From an uncultured Anaeroplasmataceae bacterium (GTDB lineage: Bacteria; Bacillota_I; Bacilli_A; Acholeplasmatales; Anaeroplasmataceae), in NCBI GenBank assembly GCA_910579215.1, contig CAJTTN010000001.1:186001-250000 (forward strand): a DNA stretch of 64,000 nucleotides, read 5' to 3'. Under the pieces are notes generated by a model. It saw only the letters and a list, made by a program, of their open reading frames with translations. It did no database searches and was not told the origin of the DNA. Each line of letters opens with the position of its first letter. Within the stretch, counting starts at the first letter, position 1. Of this stretch, positions 35,501-44,785 are shown piece after piece. A program made the translations under genes and the position numbers.

Positions 35501-36058
35501 TTAAGCTCTACTAGAGTATTTTCCTGTATCCGTGGAGATAATTATTTTTTCTCCCTCTTCAATAAACATAGGAACCTTTACTAATAGGCCAGTTTCAACA
35601 TATGCATCCTTTAATGCATTCGTTTTTGTGTCCCCTTTCACAGCAGGATCACATTTTGTAACAAGCAGTGTTACTTTATCAGGTAAATTTAGTCCTAAAA
35701 TTTCCTCGCCAAATTTTTCGATTTCTACACTCATATTTTCTACTAAATATTTTCTTTCCTCTTCTACTAAGGCATAAGGCAATTCAATTTGCTCATAGGT
35801 TTCCATATCCATGAAAACCAAAGAGGTTCCTGAATCATATAAATATTGCATTGTTACCTTGTCAATAATTGCCTTTTCTACCTTCTCAGCGGCATTGAAT
35901 GTAAAGTCAATTACTGCTCCAGATCTTAAATCTCTTAATTTAGTTTTTACGAATGCTCCGCCTTTTCCAGGCTTTACATGCATAAACCAAAGAATTTTAT
36001 ACATATGACCATCATATAGAATCGTCATACCATTCTTAAAATCATTACTTGATACCAT
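35501..36058 (-). CDS. efp: Elongation factor P
   Basis: 185 residues from ATG 36058, chosen because AAGGAG lies 7 bp upstream and the canonical opening MVSSNDFKNGMTI starts there; an ATG 20 codons earlier overlaps the promoter -10. EF-P helps ribosomes through polyproline stretches. Three beta-barrel domains are visible; the tip loop PGKGGAF carries the lysine usually modified in other bacteria. A strong promoter lies directly upstream. Confidence 0.96.
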   Translation of the reverse strand: MVSSNDFKNGMTILYDGHMYKILWFMHVKPGKGGAFVKTKLRDLRSGAVIDFTFNAAEKVEKAIIDKVTMQYLYDSGTSLVFMDMETYEQIELPYALVEEERKYLVENMSVEIEKFGEEILGLNLPDKVTLLVTKCDPAVKGDTKTNALKDAYVETGLLVKVPMFIEEGEKIIISTDTGKYSSRA

Positions 36059-36089
36059 AAATAACTCCTTAAATTTTTTTCTAGTACAT

Positions 36090-36118
36090 ATTATATCATA
36101 GTTGTTATTTTTTTTCAA
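36090..36118 (-). promoter_or_regulatory. Sigma-A promoter of efp
   Basis: TTGAAA and TATAAT on the minus strand with a 17-bp spacer, about 31 bp before the efp start. Confidence 0.85.
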
Positions 36119-36149
36119 ATGCTATTATTTTAAAGAAAATAGATTCAAT

Positions 36150-36223
36150 CCTTGGTAAGAACCAAGGCTACTATAAATCTATAATCAAATCAAGAAAGGT
36201 AGAATATAAACTATTGATTATAG
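36150..36223. repeat. Two inverted repeats between aroQ and efp
   Basis: CCTTGG/CCAAGG with a six-base loop (36150-36167) and a wider perfect 10-bp pair CTATAATCAA/TTGATTATAG (36179-36188 and 36214-36223). Neither is followed by a T run, so they are not ordinary terminators. They lie upstream of the efp promoter and downstream of aroQ. Function unknown. Confidence 0.4.
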
Positions 36224-36293
36224 CAAACCTTTAAATTCCTACACCAATATATACGAGAATTCCTTAATTTTTTTTCGTAAACTAAGAAAAGTG

Positions 36294-36728
36294 CTATGAA
36301 TTTTTTACAATTTCCTTCAAATAATTTAATGCTTCTAAATAGCTATTTTCATGCTTTCCCTGAAAGCATTTCTCACATATATCTCGAATTAAATTTACTC
36401 TTCTAAATGCTTCACGTTCATCAACCTTAGATAAATGTATTTCTAATTTAATACCATTACACATTTCTAAAGCATCTCTAATTCCTATACTTGTATGTGT
36501 ATAGGAGGCAGGATTTATTAAAATACCAAAGTAATCCATCGATTGCTGTAGCCTTGTAATCAGTTCTCCTTCTGAATTACTTTGAAAGAACTCCAAATCA
36601 AAATAGCCTTCATTTGCCTCCATAAGCCTTTGATTAATTTCTGCTAAGGTCAAGGTACCATAATGCTCCTTAGGGCGTTTACCAAGCATATTTAAATTAG
36701 GTCCATTAAGAATTAAAACCTTTCTCAT
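36294..36728 (-). CDS. aroQ: 3-dehydroquinate dehydratase, type II
   Basis: 144 residues, the normal size of the dodecameric type II enzyme of the shikimate pathway. Motifs: LNGPNLNMLGKRPKEHYG (6-23; catalytic Tyr in EHYG), FFQSNSEGELI, INPASYTHTSIGIRDAL (about 72-88), and EIHLSKVDEREAFR. It overlaps aroK by 4 bp, pairing two shikimate-pathway steps in one transcript. Confidence 0.96.
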   Translation of the reverse strand: MRKVLILNGPNLNMLGKRPKEHYGTLTLAEINQRLMEANEGYFDLEFFQSNSEGELITRLQQSMDYFGILINPASYTHTSIGIRDALEMCNGIKLEIHLSKVDEREAFRRVNLIRDICEKCFQGKHENSYLEALNYLKEIVKNS

Positions 36729-37219
36729 ATGTCTATCTCCTTCAAAATTAAATGAATTGTTTCCTCTACATCTGTATTTTCTACCTCCAAGGTTGCAAAA
36801 TCCTCATAAAGTGCTTTCCTTTCCTTATAAAGATCTAGAACAGTTTTAGTAGTGAGTAAGGGGCGCTCTATTTGAGACTCTCGCAAACGTTCCTCAATTT
36901 GGACAATATCTGCCTTTAAATAAATACATGGTCCTAAAATATAATCCTTATTCTTTGGAGATTTTACAATACCTCCCCCACAAGAAATGACTACATCATC
37001 TAGCTTTGATATTTCACATAGAGTATTTGTTTCTAAGGCTCTAAAATACTCTTCTCCATAAAGCTTAAATATTTCATCAACAAATAGCATAGCCTTTTGT
37101 TCTATGTAGCTGTCTAAATCAAGGAAGCGATATTCAATTTTCTCTGCTAGTTTTTTTCCTATGGTAGACTTTCCTACTCCAGGAAGTCCTATGAGATAAA
37201 TTCTCATTTTTTTAGCCAC
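36725..37219 (-). CDS. aroK: Shikimate kinase
   Basis: 164 residues. Phosphorylates shikimate at the 3-hydroxyl. Walker A GLPGVGKSTIGKKLA (about 11-25), the shikimate-binding DLDSYIE (33-39) and YFRALE, and the CGGGIV glycine loop are present; the lid arginine lies in QIERPLL. It overlaps miaA by 16 bp and aroQ by 4 bp, so translation is probably coupled through the cluster. Confidence 0.95.
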   Translation of the reverse strand: MAKKMRIYLIGLPGVGKSTIGKKLAEKIEYRFLDLDSYIEQKAMLFVDEIFKLYGEEYFRALETNTLCEISKLDDVVISCGGGIVKSPKNKDYILGPCIYLKADIVQIEERLRESQIERPLLTTKTVLDLYKERKALYEDFATLEVENTDVEETIHLILKEIDI

Positions 37220-38097
37220 CGTTCTATATCATTTTCAATTTGCAGATAGATGTCCTGTCTATTGGTAGCATTCAACATATACATATGCGTATTCATTTGA
37301 TTTTTAAACCAAGTTTCTTGCCGTTTTGCCAAATGCCGAGTATTTTTTTTAATTAATTCTATGACATCTTCTAAAGATGCTTCACCTTTAAAATAGGCAT
37401 CCCATTCTTTATATCCAATGCCTTTAGGATAAATTCCTGCCTCTCTTAGGGCAGTAACCTCCTCCTTAAGACCTTGTTTTATCATTGTATCTACTCTTTC
37501 ATGAATTCTTTGATAGAGTAAATCTCGTTCCATATTTAAGTATACAATAAAATAGTCATACAGCGGCTCATTCTTATGCTGAAAACTATGAATGGATGAT
37601 CCTTGACTTTTCTTTACCTCTATTGCGCGTAAAACTCTCTTACGATTGTTTGGATGGATTTTATTTAAATCAAGCATGGGATCAATAGACAATAAATAGG
37701 AAAATAATTCCTCATTTGTATAGGACGCATACTGTTTTTCTAAGGAAGGGTTTCTTTTCTTTGCCTTAAATTCATATTGAAATAAAGCAGCTTGGATATA
37801 AAGTCCTGTTCCACCACAGATGATTGAGATTGGAAGTGCTTCAATGATGCTGCGTGCCTGAGCCTGAAATTCCGCAACACTATAGTCCTCTTGGGGATTT
37901 AAAATATTAATAAGATGATGCTTTATCTTTTTTTGTTCTTCTAGGCTAGGCTTGGCAGAACCAATATCCAGCCCCTTATAAACTGCGATGCTGTCTCCAC
38001 TGATAATCTCTGTATGATATTTTTGCGCAATACGTAGAGATAATTCTGTTTTCCCTACAGCAGTAGGTCCAACAATGACGATTACTTTAGAAGTCAT
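37204..38097 (-). CDS. miaA: tRNA dimethylallyltransferase MiaA
   Basis: 297 residues. Adds the dimethylallyl group to A37 of tRNAs reading UNN codons. P-loop GPTAVGKTELS (9-19), SGDSIAVYKGLDIGSAKP (about 33-50), GGTGLYIQA (about 97-105) and the tRNA-binding GIGYKEW block are visible. It overlaps mutL by 4 bp, the usual mutS-mutL-miaA order. Confidence 0.97.
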   Translation of the reverse strand: MTSKVIVIVGPTAVGKTELSLRIAQKYHTEIISGDSIAVYKGLDIGSAKPSLEEQKKIKHHLINILNPQEDYSVAEFQAQARSIIEALPISIICGGTGLYIQAALFQYEFKAKKRNPSLEKQYASYTNEELFSYLLSIDPMLDLNKIHPNNRKRVLRAIEVKKSQGSSIHSFQHKNEPLYDYFIVYLNMERDLLYQRIHERVDTMIKQGLKEEVTALREAGIYPKGIGYKEWDAYFKGEASLEDVIELIKKNTRHLAKRQETWFKNQMNTHMYMLNATNRQDIYLQIENDIERWLKK

Positions 38098-39848
38098 GAT
38101 TGAATCCTTTCAAACATTCGTTCTAGCTCAGCAATTGTAAAATGAATTATGGTAGGTCGACCATGAGGACAGGTAAATGGATTTTTACAAAGGGAAAGCT
38201 GCTCATATAAGGCATCAATTTCTATTCTATTTAAGGCATGATTGGCTTTGATTGAACCTTTACAGCTGATCTGCTTAGCAATTTTATCTCGAAAGGCTAT
38301 GACATCAATTTTTTTATTTTCTATAAAAAGCTTTAAAATTTGATAAAGGATATCTTCAGCATTTTCCAATTTTGCCCATAAAGGAACACGTCTAAGCGCA
38401 AAGTCCTCATTTCCAATAGGCTCTACTTCGAAGCCTAGCTTCCTTAAATCTTCTATATGCTCCTCTAGGTAAAGAGCTTCACTTCTCGTAAAGGTATAGG
38501 ACAATGGAAAAAGTAGTTCAGAGGTAGGTTGCTGAGGATTACCTAATAGCTCATAATATTTCTCATAATTAATTCGTTCAGCAGCTGCATGCTGATCCAT
38601 TAGATAAAGTCCTTTTTCATTTTGAAATAAAAGATAGGTTCCAAAGGCTTGACCAACATACTCCATTTGAGGAAGTCTTTGCTCACTTACTTTAGGCTTA
38701 GCTTCCTCTTCTACAGCACCTAGCTCTTCCCTGGCATAAGGAGCAGCTTCCTCTGATAGCTTAGGCTCAGAGGATATCCTTGTTCTTGGGAGTGCAAAAA
38801 TAGTTTCCTGGCGATATCCCATCGTATTGTTTTGAACAGGAATGCTTCTAGTTGGGATAAGGGAAGCTTGCTTAAGAGCTTTAGAAATCGTATCTATTAC
38901 TATCTTTAAAATTTCTTCCTGATTAGATATTTTTATTTCAGTTTTAGCAGGATGTATATTAACATCTATTTGAATTGGATCAATCTCTAAATAAAGAACT
39001 GCGATAGGATATTTTCCAATAGGGATATAGGTACTATAGCCAGCAATAATTGCATTCGTAATGGCATAGTTTTTTACATATCTTCCATTTACAATTAGGG
39101 TGATTTCTAGCTTATTTGCTCGATAAATTTCTGGCTTAACCAATAGAATTCTTCCTAAAACACCATCCATACAAAATCTAGTTTCTATTAGGCTTTTAGC
39201 AACCTCTAGTCCATATATTTCTCCCATAAGGGCTTCAGCTTTATTAGAAGCAGTGGTTGATAGATAGGTCTTGTTATCGTTTACAACAGTAAATCGTATA
39301 GAAGGATGTGCTATGGCCATACGATCCATTAAATAGGTAATTGAAGCAAGCTCACTTTTTGCCGACTTTAAGTACTTTAGACGAGCTGGTGTATTGAAAA
39401 ATAAATTTTTTACAATTACAGTGGTTCCTTTATTTGCACTAGCTTTTCCATTTGCTATAAGGCTCCCAGCTTGATAGGTAACCTGATAGCCTCCAACCCC
39501 ATCCTGACTAGAAAGGATTTGCATTTTGCTTACAGCAGCTATAGAGGCTATTGCCTCTCCTCGAAAGCCAAGAGAAAGAATGCGTGTCAAATCATATTCT
39601 GATTTGATTTTTGAAGTAGCATGAGGAAGAAAGGCAAGACGAACATCCTCTTCATCCATTCCCTCGCCATCATCTACGATTTTTATTTCCTTTAGACCTC
39701 CATCTAAAAGATAAATACGAATATGCTTAGCGTTAGCATCAATTGAATTTTCTACCAATTCCTTAACTACACTACTAGGTTTTTCTACTACCTCGCCTGC
39801 AGCTATCATATTTGCAAGCTTAGGTGTCATTTTCGCTATTTTTCCCAT
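38094..39848 (-). CDS. mutL: DNA mismatch repair protein MutL
   Basis: 584 residues. N-terminal GHKL ATPase: ELVENSIDA (about 28-36), DDGEGMD, HATSKI, GFRGEAIASI (about 92-101) and GTTVIVKNLFFNTPARLKY. The linker is short and acidic (about 340-385); the C-terminal dimerisation domain carries DQHAAAERINYE, the metal-site motif of endonuclease-type MutL, plus a final CPHGRPT. It therefore should nick the daughter strand after MutS binding. It lies 3 bp after mutS. Confidence 0.97.
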   Translation of the reverse strand: MGKIAKMTPKLANMIAAGEVVEKPSSVVKELVENSIDANAKHIRIYLLDGGLKEIKIVDDGEGMDEEDVRLAFLPHATSKIKSEYDLTRILSLGFRGEAIASIAAVSKMQILSSQDGVGGYQVTYQAGSLIANGKASANKGTTVIVKNLFFNTPARLKYLKSAKSELASITYLMDRMAIAHPSIRFTVVNDNKTYLSTTASNKAEALMGEIYGLEVAKSLIETRFCMDGVLGRILLVKPEIYRANKLEITLIVNGRYVKNYAITNAIIAGYSTYIPIGKYPIAVLYLEIDPIQIDVNIHPAKTEIKISNQEEILKIVIDTISKALKQASLIPTRSIPVQNNTMGYRQETIFALPRTRISSEPKLSEEAAPYAREELGAVEEEAKPKVSEQRLPQMEYVGQAFGTYLLFQNEKGLYLMDQHAAAERINYEKYYELLGNPQQPTSELLFPLSYTFTRSEALYLEEHIEDLRKLGFEVEPIGNEDFALRRVPLWAKLENAEDILYQILKLFIENKKIDVIAFRDKIAKQISCKGSIKANHALNRIEIDALYEQLSLCKNPFTCPHGRPTIIHFTIAELERMFERIQS

Positions 39849-39851
39849 AAC

Positions 39852-42398
39852 CTACTCCTTTAATTCGTATAAAAGCTTTAAAGCATCTAAAGGAGTTAGA
39901 GTATTTAAATCAATTTCTTCAATACGCTTGAATACTTCCTCTGCTTTCGTTTCCTTTATAATCTCTTCCTTAGAGTCATATTCCAAAAAGTTAAATAAAT
40001 CTAAACCCACACCCTGCGTTGTATTAGAGTCCTCTTCTAGACGCTTTAAAATCATTTTACTTCTAGCAATTAAGGATTTAGGTAATCCTGCTAAAGAGGC
40101 AACATTGATTCCATAGCTTTTATCTGTTGGACCATCTAATACCTTATGTAGGAAGGCAACTCCATGTTCAGTCTCCTTCGCCTCAACATGAACATTTTTT
40201 AAATGCTTAAGCTTTTGGTCTAAAATGGTAAGCTCATGATAATGTGTTGAAAACAGAGTAACACATCCAATTCTTTCATGAATATATTCTAAAATAGCCT
40301 GTGCTAGAGCCATACCATCATAGGTAGCTGTTCCTCGACCAAGCTCATCAAATAAAATGAGACTATTCTTAGTGGCATTAGAAATTGCATAATTTGCTTC
40401 TGTCATTTCTACCATGAACGTTGATTGACCAGAAACAAGGTCATCGGAGGCACCTATGCGCGTATAGATTGCATCAAAAATAGATAAATCTGCTTTCTTT
40501 GCGGGCACAAAGGAACCTATTTGAGCCAAAATGGATATAGAGGCAAGCATTCGCATATAGGTAGATTTTCCACTCATATTAGGTCCTGTAATTAATATCA
40601 TATTGTAAGTGTTGATTTCAACGTCATTTACAATATATTCTGACTTTAATAGCGTTTCTAATACAGGATGTCTACCATCAATTATTGTAATAGAACGCTT
40701 ATTGTTAAAGGTTGGACGTACATAATTGAATTCTTTAGCAATATCACTTAAGGAGATGAAGCAATCCATAGTAGCTAAGCCATCTGCAAGATTTTGTAAA
40801 GATACGATATGCTTAGAGGCCTCGATTCTTAATTTTGAAAAAAGCTCATATTCTAAAGAAATAATTTGATCATTTGCATGTAAAACGATATCCTCATATT
40901 CCTTCAAGGCTTTGGAAATAAAACGTTCGGCATTTGCTAGGGTAGCACGTCTTTCATAATCGATATCTTCTGGTAAGGAGGCAATTGCACCTTTTGAAAT
41001 TTCAATGTAATAGCCTGTGACACGGTTATAGCCTACCTTTAAAGTTTTTATCCCTGTTTTTTCCTTTTGTTCCTTTTCATACTGTAGAATCCAGTCCTTA
41101 CTATTGGCTAAAATGGATTTTACTTCATCTAATTTTTGATCAAAGCCTTCCTTGATCATTCCTCCTTCTTTAATAGAAAGTGGAGGGTTATCGACTAAGG
41201 CAGCATTTAATATTGCATATAATTCCTGATGATCGGCTAGGTTTATAGCAAATTCCTTTGCTGCTGGTAAAGGTAAATTATAAATAATTTCTTTTATTTC
41301 AGGAATAAATTGTAAAGATTTTCTTAACCATACCAAATCCTTAGCATTAGCGTTTCCTGAGGCAATCCTTCCAATGATACGCTCTAAGTCATATACAGAT
41401 TTAAAATAATTCTTTATTTGAGTCTTTTCAATATATTGTTCGTTTAAACATTCAATAAAATCTAATCTAGATTCAATCGTATTCCTATCCAAAAGAGGCT
41501 TATCCATCCATTTACGTAGCATTCTTGAGCCCATAGCAGTTTCACATCGGTCTAAATGCCATAATAATGATCCAGACTTTTGATTATATCGTATAGTCTC
41601 ACATAGTTCTAAATTCTTTTTGGTAAATGCATCTAGGTGTAAGTAGGATTCATGGATATAGCTTTGAATTCTTTTTAAATAGGTAGGCATTTGCTTTTTT
41701 GTTTCTATAAAGTATTTTAATAGTATAGAAACGGCAGGCTGATACTCCTTCTCTATTCCTTCAACAATATATTCTAGCTCCTTTGGAATTTCAAAATCCT
41801 CAACCTTAGATAAAACAATTTGGTTTTGCTTGATAAATTGGAAAAGCTTAGAATTATGTAAACCTTTATCTATAACAATCTCTTTTATATGAAGAGACAA
41901 TATTTCATTTGCAAGAACCTCAAAGCTATCAAGCTTAGTGATATATCCTTCTCCTGTAGAAAGATCACAATAGCATAGAATATAAGCTCTTTTCAATTCT
42001 AAAATTCCCGCTATATAATTATTTTCTTTATCATTTAAACCTGAATCTAGTGTTCCTGGTGTAATGATTTTAACAACGCCACGCTTGACAATCCCCTTTG
42101 CAGCTTTTGGATCCTCAATCTGTTCAACAATCGCAACCTTATAACCCTTTGAGATTAAGCGCTCTGCATAAGGCTCATAAGCATGAAAAGGGACGCCGCA
42201 CATAGGAACACGTTCCTCTACACCAGCATCCTTTCCAGTTAAGGCCAATTCAAGCTCCTTAGCCCCTGTATGAGCATCCTCAAAAAACATTTCATAGAAA
42301 TCTCCCACTCTATAAAATAAAATTGTATCTGGATAGTCTTTTTTAATTTCTATGTATTGCTCCATCATCGGAGTATATTTTACTACTTTTTCCTTCAT
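39852..42398 (-). CDS. mutS: DNA mismatch repair protein MutS
   Basis: 848 residues from ATG 42398, chosen because GAGG lies 6-9 bp upstream and the family opening MKEKVVKYTPMMEQY starts there; an ATG eight codons earlier would overlap the upstream gene. Mismatch-binding domain has FYRVGDFYEMFFEDA (the Phe-x-Glu wedge); the ATPase shows GPNMSGKSTYMRM, DELGRGTATYDG and STHYHEL. It starts the mutS-mutL-miaA-aroK-aroQ unit, 10 bp after the tail-anchored protein gene. Confidence 0.97.
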   Translation of the reverse strand: MKEKVVKYTPMMEQYIEIKKDYPDTILFYRVGDFYEMFFEDAHTGAKELELALTGKDAGVEERVPMCGVPFHAYEPYAERLISKGYKVAIVEQIEDPKAAKGIVKRGVVKIITPGTLDSGLNDKENNYIAGILELKRAYILCYCDLSTGEGYITKLDSFEVLANEILSLHIKEIVIDKGLHNSKLFQFIKQNQIVLSKVEDFEIPKELEYIVEGIEKEYQPAVSILLKYFIETKKQMPTYLKRIQSYIHESYLHLDAFTKKNLELCETIRYNQKSGSLLWHLDRCETAMGSRMLRKWMDKPLLDRNTIESRLDFIECLNEQYIEKTQIKNYFKSVYDLERIIGRIASGNANAKDLVWLRKSLQFIPEIKEIIYNLPLPAAKEFAINLADHQELYAILNAALVDNPPLSIKEGGMIKEGFDQKLDEVKSILANSKDWILQYEKEQKEKTGIKTLKVGYNRVTGYYIEISKGAIASLPEDIDYERRATLANAERFISKALKEYEDIVLHANDQIISLEYELFSKLRIEASKHIVSLQNLADGLATMDCFISLSDIAKEFNYVRPTFNNKRSITIIDGRHPVLETLLKSEYIVNDVEINTYNMILITGPNMSGKSTYMRMLASISILAQIGSFVPAKKADLSIFDAIYTRIGASDDLVSGQSTFMVEMTEANYAISNATKNSLILFDELGRGTATYDGMALAQAILEYIHERIGCVTLFSTHYHELTILDQKLKHLKNVHVEAKETEHGVAFLHKVLDGPTDKSYGINVASLAGLPKSLIARSKMILKRLEEDSNTTQGVGLDLFNFLEYDSKEEIIKETKAEEVFKRIEEIDLNTLTPLDALKLLYELKE

Positions 42399-42408
42399 AA
42401 GACCTCGA

Positions 42409-44379
42409 TTATTTAAAGGCATTTAAAACAGCCATAATAGAAATGCAAACTACAAAAATCAAGGCAAATGTTCCTAAAGTTAATAGAATAGGCCTCCATT
42501 TAAAATTCATTTTTTTATTCTCATAATATGGATTATCTAAAGGAATAAAGTCTTGAATAGGCTCCTCTTGTTTTGATAAATCAACTAAAGGTCCGATTGG
42601 AATTAGGGCATTTTCCTTTTCTGTTAGCATTGCTTCAGAATTCTGAATTATACCTTCTTCTTTAAGAAATACTTCATCATAGCTTTCATTTTGAGGCTCT
42701 GAAGGGATTTCCTCAGTAAGAGGTTCTACTTCTATAGCTTCTAAAGCTTGTTCCTCCGTATTCTTCTCTTCTAGCTCTTTTATAGTTTCTTCAAGAGATG
42801 GAAGCTCCTCAACTTCTAGGATAGGCTCAGGTTCAGCAGAAAGCGTAGTAGTTTCTGCTTCCTCAATATCAGTTAGAAGCTCCTCCTCTAGCTTTACTTC
42901 CTCTATGATTTTTTCTTCCTGTTTGAATTCGTGAATCTTTTCTTCTTGAACTAGTGTTGTTCTTTGTAGCTCGGAATAAACCTCTTCTAAGGAACGTTCC
43001 GCAACATTATCCTCAACTGGTTCAAAATCCAAATCGTCATATTCTTCATTATCATCAAATTCGGCAAGTAAATCATCAATATTTTCATCAAAAATAGCGC
43101 GTTTTTTCGCTATTTTTGCTTTTTCTTCTTCAAGCTTATCCTTTTCTCTTAACTTTCTTACCTTTTTTATTATTTCTTCTAACAAATCATTTTGAGGTTC
43201 TGGAGAAGCTTTTGTTTTCGCAGGGGTCTTTACCTTTACTTCTAGTTTTTCTTCTGTAACTGTCTTTTTAGCTGGAGCTTTTTTCTTTACTGGTTCAGGC
43301 ATTTCAATTCCCTTATGAATAGCTACCTGTGCTGTTTGCTCATCAACATTTAGGTAAGGTAAAAGTTTTTTTAAAATTTCAAATATCAAATCATCTTTAG
43401 AATTTGTTTTAGCCACTGCCTCTTCTACATATTCATCTAGCTGGTGAAAAGATTTAATTTCATTTTCATCCAGGTAGATAACTTTTTTTGGAAGACCTCT
43501 TTTAAAATTATCAACAGCATCTAAATCGATTCTAAATTTTAAAGGCTCCGTGAAGCTCATGCCTCGAATCTGCTTAGCATCTATAGAGGTAAAGCCTGCC
43601 TGCTTCACTAAAAATATCATTAAGGAAACCATTTCTTCCTTCTTTAAATTAGAAGAAATTCCTAAGCCTTGTAAGGTAGCAAATTCATTTAGTTGAACTA
43701 AGGTCATATTATTTAGTTCTCTTTGTAAGGCTAATGTCAGCTTCCTTTTCGCCTTCATCATCTCCCTAACATATTTTAAAAGATCATCCTTTTTCAAACG
43801 TGAAGGGATATTAAAATTATATTTATCTGCTAAAAGCCTAAGCTCTTCTAAAGAAAAATTTTCCTTTAAAACAGTATCTAGCTTCTGTATAGGACAGCCA
43901 TCAAATTCTTTAGTTAAGTCTAATGTAACAGAAAAAATTGCCTTAGAATAGCTCGTAAAACTATCTATTTTAGTTTTACGCATATTCATAAGATGAATCA
44001 ATTCTCCATCCTGTAATTTAATTCCTATATGATTACGGATAAGTACCTTCCATAAATTCTTTCTATATAGGAAGAAATCATCTGCAGTAGCAATTTTTTC
44101 AAAAAGATTTTGGAGTTGGAATTCTGTAAAAGTTGCATAGCTTTCTAATTTTATAAAGGCATCACGAGTTAAGGAATGAGAGTCTAACGTCTTAATTCTC
44201 TCATTTAAAGCACTCGTTAATGCCATAGAATTAATGCGACGTGGAATCTTTATTTCACGGCTCATAAAAAATGATTTTGTTTGTTCTCCATTTAATAACG
44301 CAAGCTTAGAAGCTAAGGCATCTAATCCTATTTGTTTATCAAAGAGTAATACAACATCCTTATTCTCTATATATTCCAT
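42409..44379 (-). CDS. Tail-anchored acidic protein with SAP-like motifs
   Basis: 656 residues from ATG 44379, after AAAGGTAG. I do not recognise the family. Two helix-extended-loop-helix segments of SAP or Rho-N type lie at about 175-207 (SLEELRLLADKYNF...LKKDDLLKYV) and 224-258 (TLVQLNEFATLQGLG...LKKEEMVSL), which in other proteins bind nucleic acid. A Lys/Ala-rich hinge near 365-400 leads to a long strongly acidic region (about 420-610) and a single C-terminal membrane helix (about 632-652) with almost nothing after it. It would face the cytoplasm. It lies 10 bp ahead of mutS and may share its transcript. Confidence 0.7.
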   Translation of the reverse strand: MEYIENKDVVLLFDKQIGLDALASKLALLNGEQTKSFFMSREIKIPRRINSMALTSALNERIKTLDSHSLTRDAFIKLESYATFTEFQLQNLFEKIATADDFFLYRKNLWKVLIRNHIGIKLQDGELIHLMNMRKTKIDSFTSYSKAIFSVTLDLTKEFDGCPIQKLDTVLKENFSLEELRLLADKYNFNIPSRLKKDDLLKYVREMMKAKRKLTLALQRELNNMTLVQLNEFATLQGLGISSNLKKEEMVSLMIFLVKQAGFTSIDAKQIRGMSFTEPLKFRIDLDAVDNFKRGLPKKVIYLDENEIKSFHQLDEYVEEAVAKTNSKDDLIFEILKKLLPYLNVDEQTAQVAIHKGIEMPEPVKKKAPAKKTVTEEKLEVKVKTPAKTKASPEPQNDLLEEIIKKVRKLREKDKLEEEKAKIAKKRAIFDENIDDLLAEFDDNEEYDDLDFEPVEDNVAERSLEEVYSELQRTTLVQEEKIHEFKQEEKIIEEVKLEEELLTDIEEAETTTLSAEPEPILEVEELPSLEETIKELEEKNTEEQALEAIEVEPLTEEIPSEPQNESYDEVFLKEEGIIQNSEAMLTEKENALIPIGPLVDLSKQEEPIQDFIPLDNPYYENKKMNFKWRPILLTLGTFALIFVVCISIMAVLNAFK

Positions 44380-44415
44380 AAAATCACTACCTTTTTCAAA
44401 AATCCTTCTTCTATA

Positions 44416-44444
44416 ATGATATACCAAAAAAGGCAAAAATTCAA
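44416..44444 (-). promoter_or_regulatory. Probable promoter of the tail-anchored protein-mutS unit
   Basis: TTGAAT and TATCAT on the minus strand with a 17-bp spacer, about 36 bp before the start codon. Confidence 0.55.
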
Positions 44445-44510
44445 GAAAAGAAAGCTGTTTCTTTGTTTAATTTAGTAATTTCATAGCGATTTATAAAGTA
44501 TATCTCTCTT

Positions 44511-44549
44511 TTAAAAAAAATTATGACCGAACGAATGATTCGGTCATAA
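44511..44549 (-). terminator. Strong intrinsic terminator of the pfl operon
   Basis: An 11-bp perfect stem TTATGACCGAA/TTCGGTCATAA with a seven-base loop followed by eight T on the minus strand. Confidence 0.93.
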
Positions 44550-44552
44550 AAC

Positions 44553-44783
44553 TTACATATGTTCATGAATGGTTCTGGCAATAACATCATCCTGCTGTTC
44601 CTTTGTTAATTTGATGAAGTTAACTGCATAACCAGATACACGTATAGTTAATTGCGGATACTTTTCTGGATGCTTCTGAGCATCAAGTAAGGTCTCACGA
44701 TTAAATACATTTACATTTAAATGATAGCCTCCATTTTCCATGTAGGCATCTAACATTTGTACAAGATTATCTACTCTAGACAT
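44553..44783 (-). CDS. Separate glycyl-radical domain of pyruvate formate-lyase
   Basis: 76 residues that match the C-terminal domain of PflB: HLNVNVFNRETLLDAQKHPE (21-40), PQLTIRVSGYAVNF with the radical Gly51 in RVSGYAV, and a closing KEQQDDVIARTIHEHM. It starts 2 bp after the stop of the large PFL gene, in another frame, with AGGAAAGG upstream of its ATG. Stand-alone domains of this kind (GrcA/YfiD) can replace the damaged end of PFL in E. coli. Here the large protein lacks its own copy, so this small protein should be the essential radical-carrying subunit. Confidence 0.88.
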   Translation of the reverse strand: MSRVDNLVQMLDAYMENGGYHLNVNVFNRETLLDAQKHPEKYPQLTIRVSGYAVNFIKLTKEQQDDVIARTIHEHM

Positions 44784-44785
44784 TC

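Noticed and set aside
36150..36167. Hairpin CCTTGG/CCAAGG as the aroQ terminator
   Set aside because: It has no T run on either strand and lies upstream of the efp promoter, on the wrong side of aroQ.
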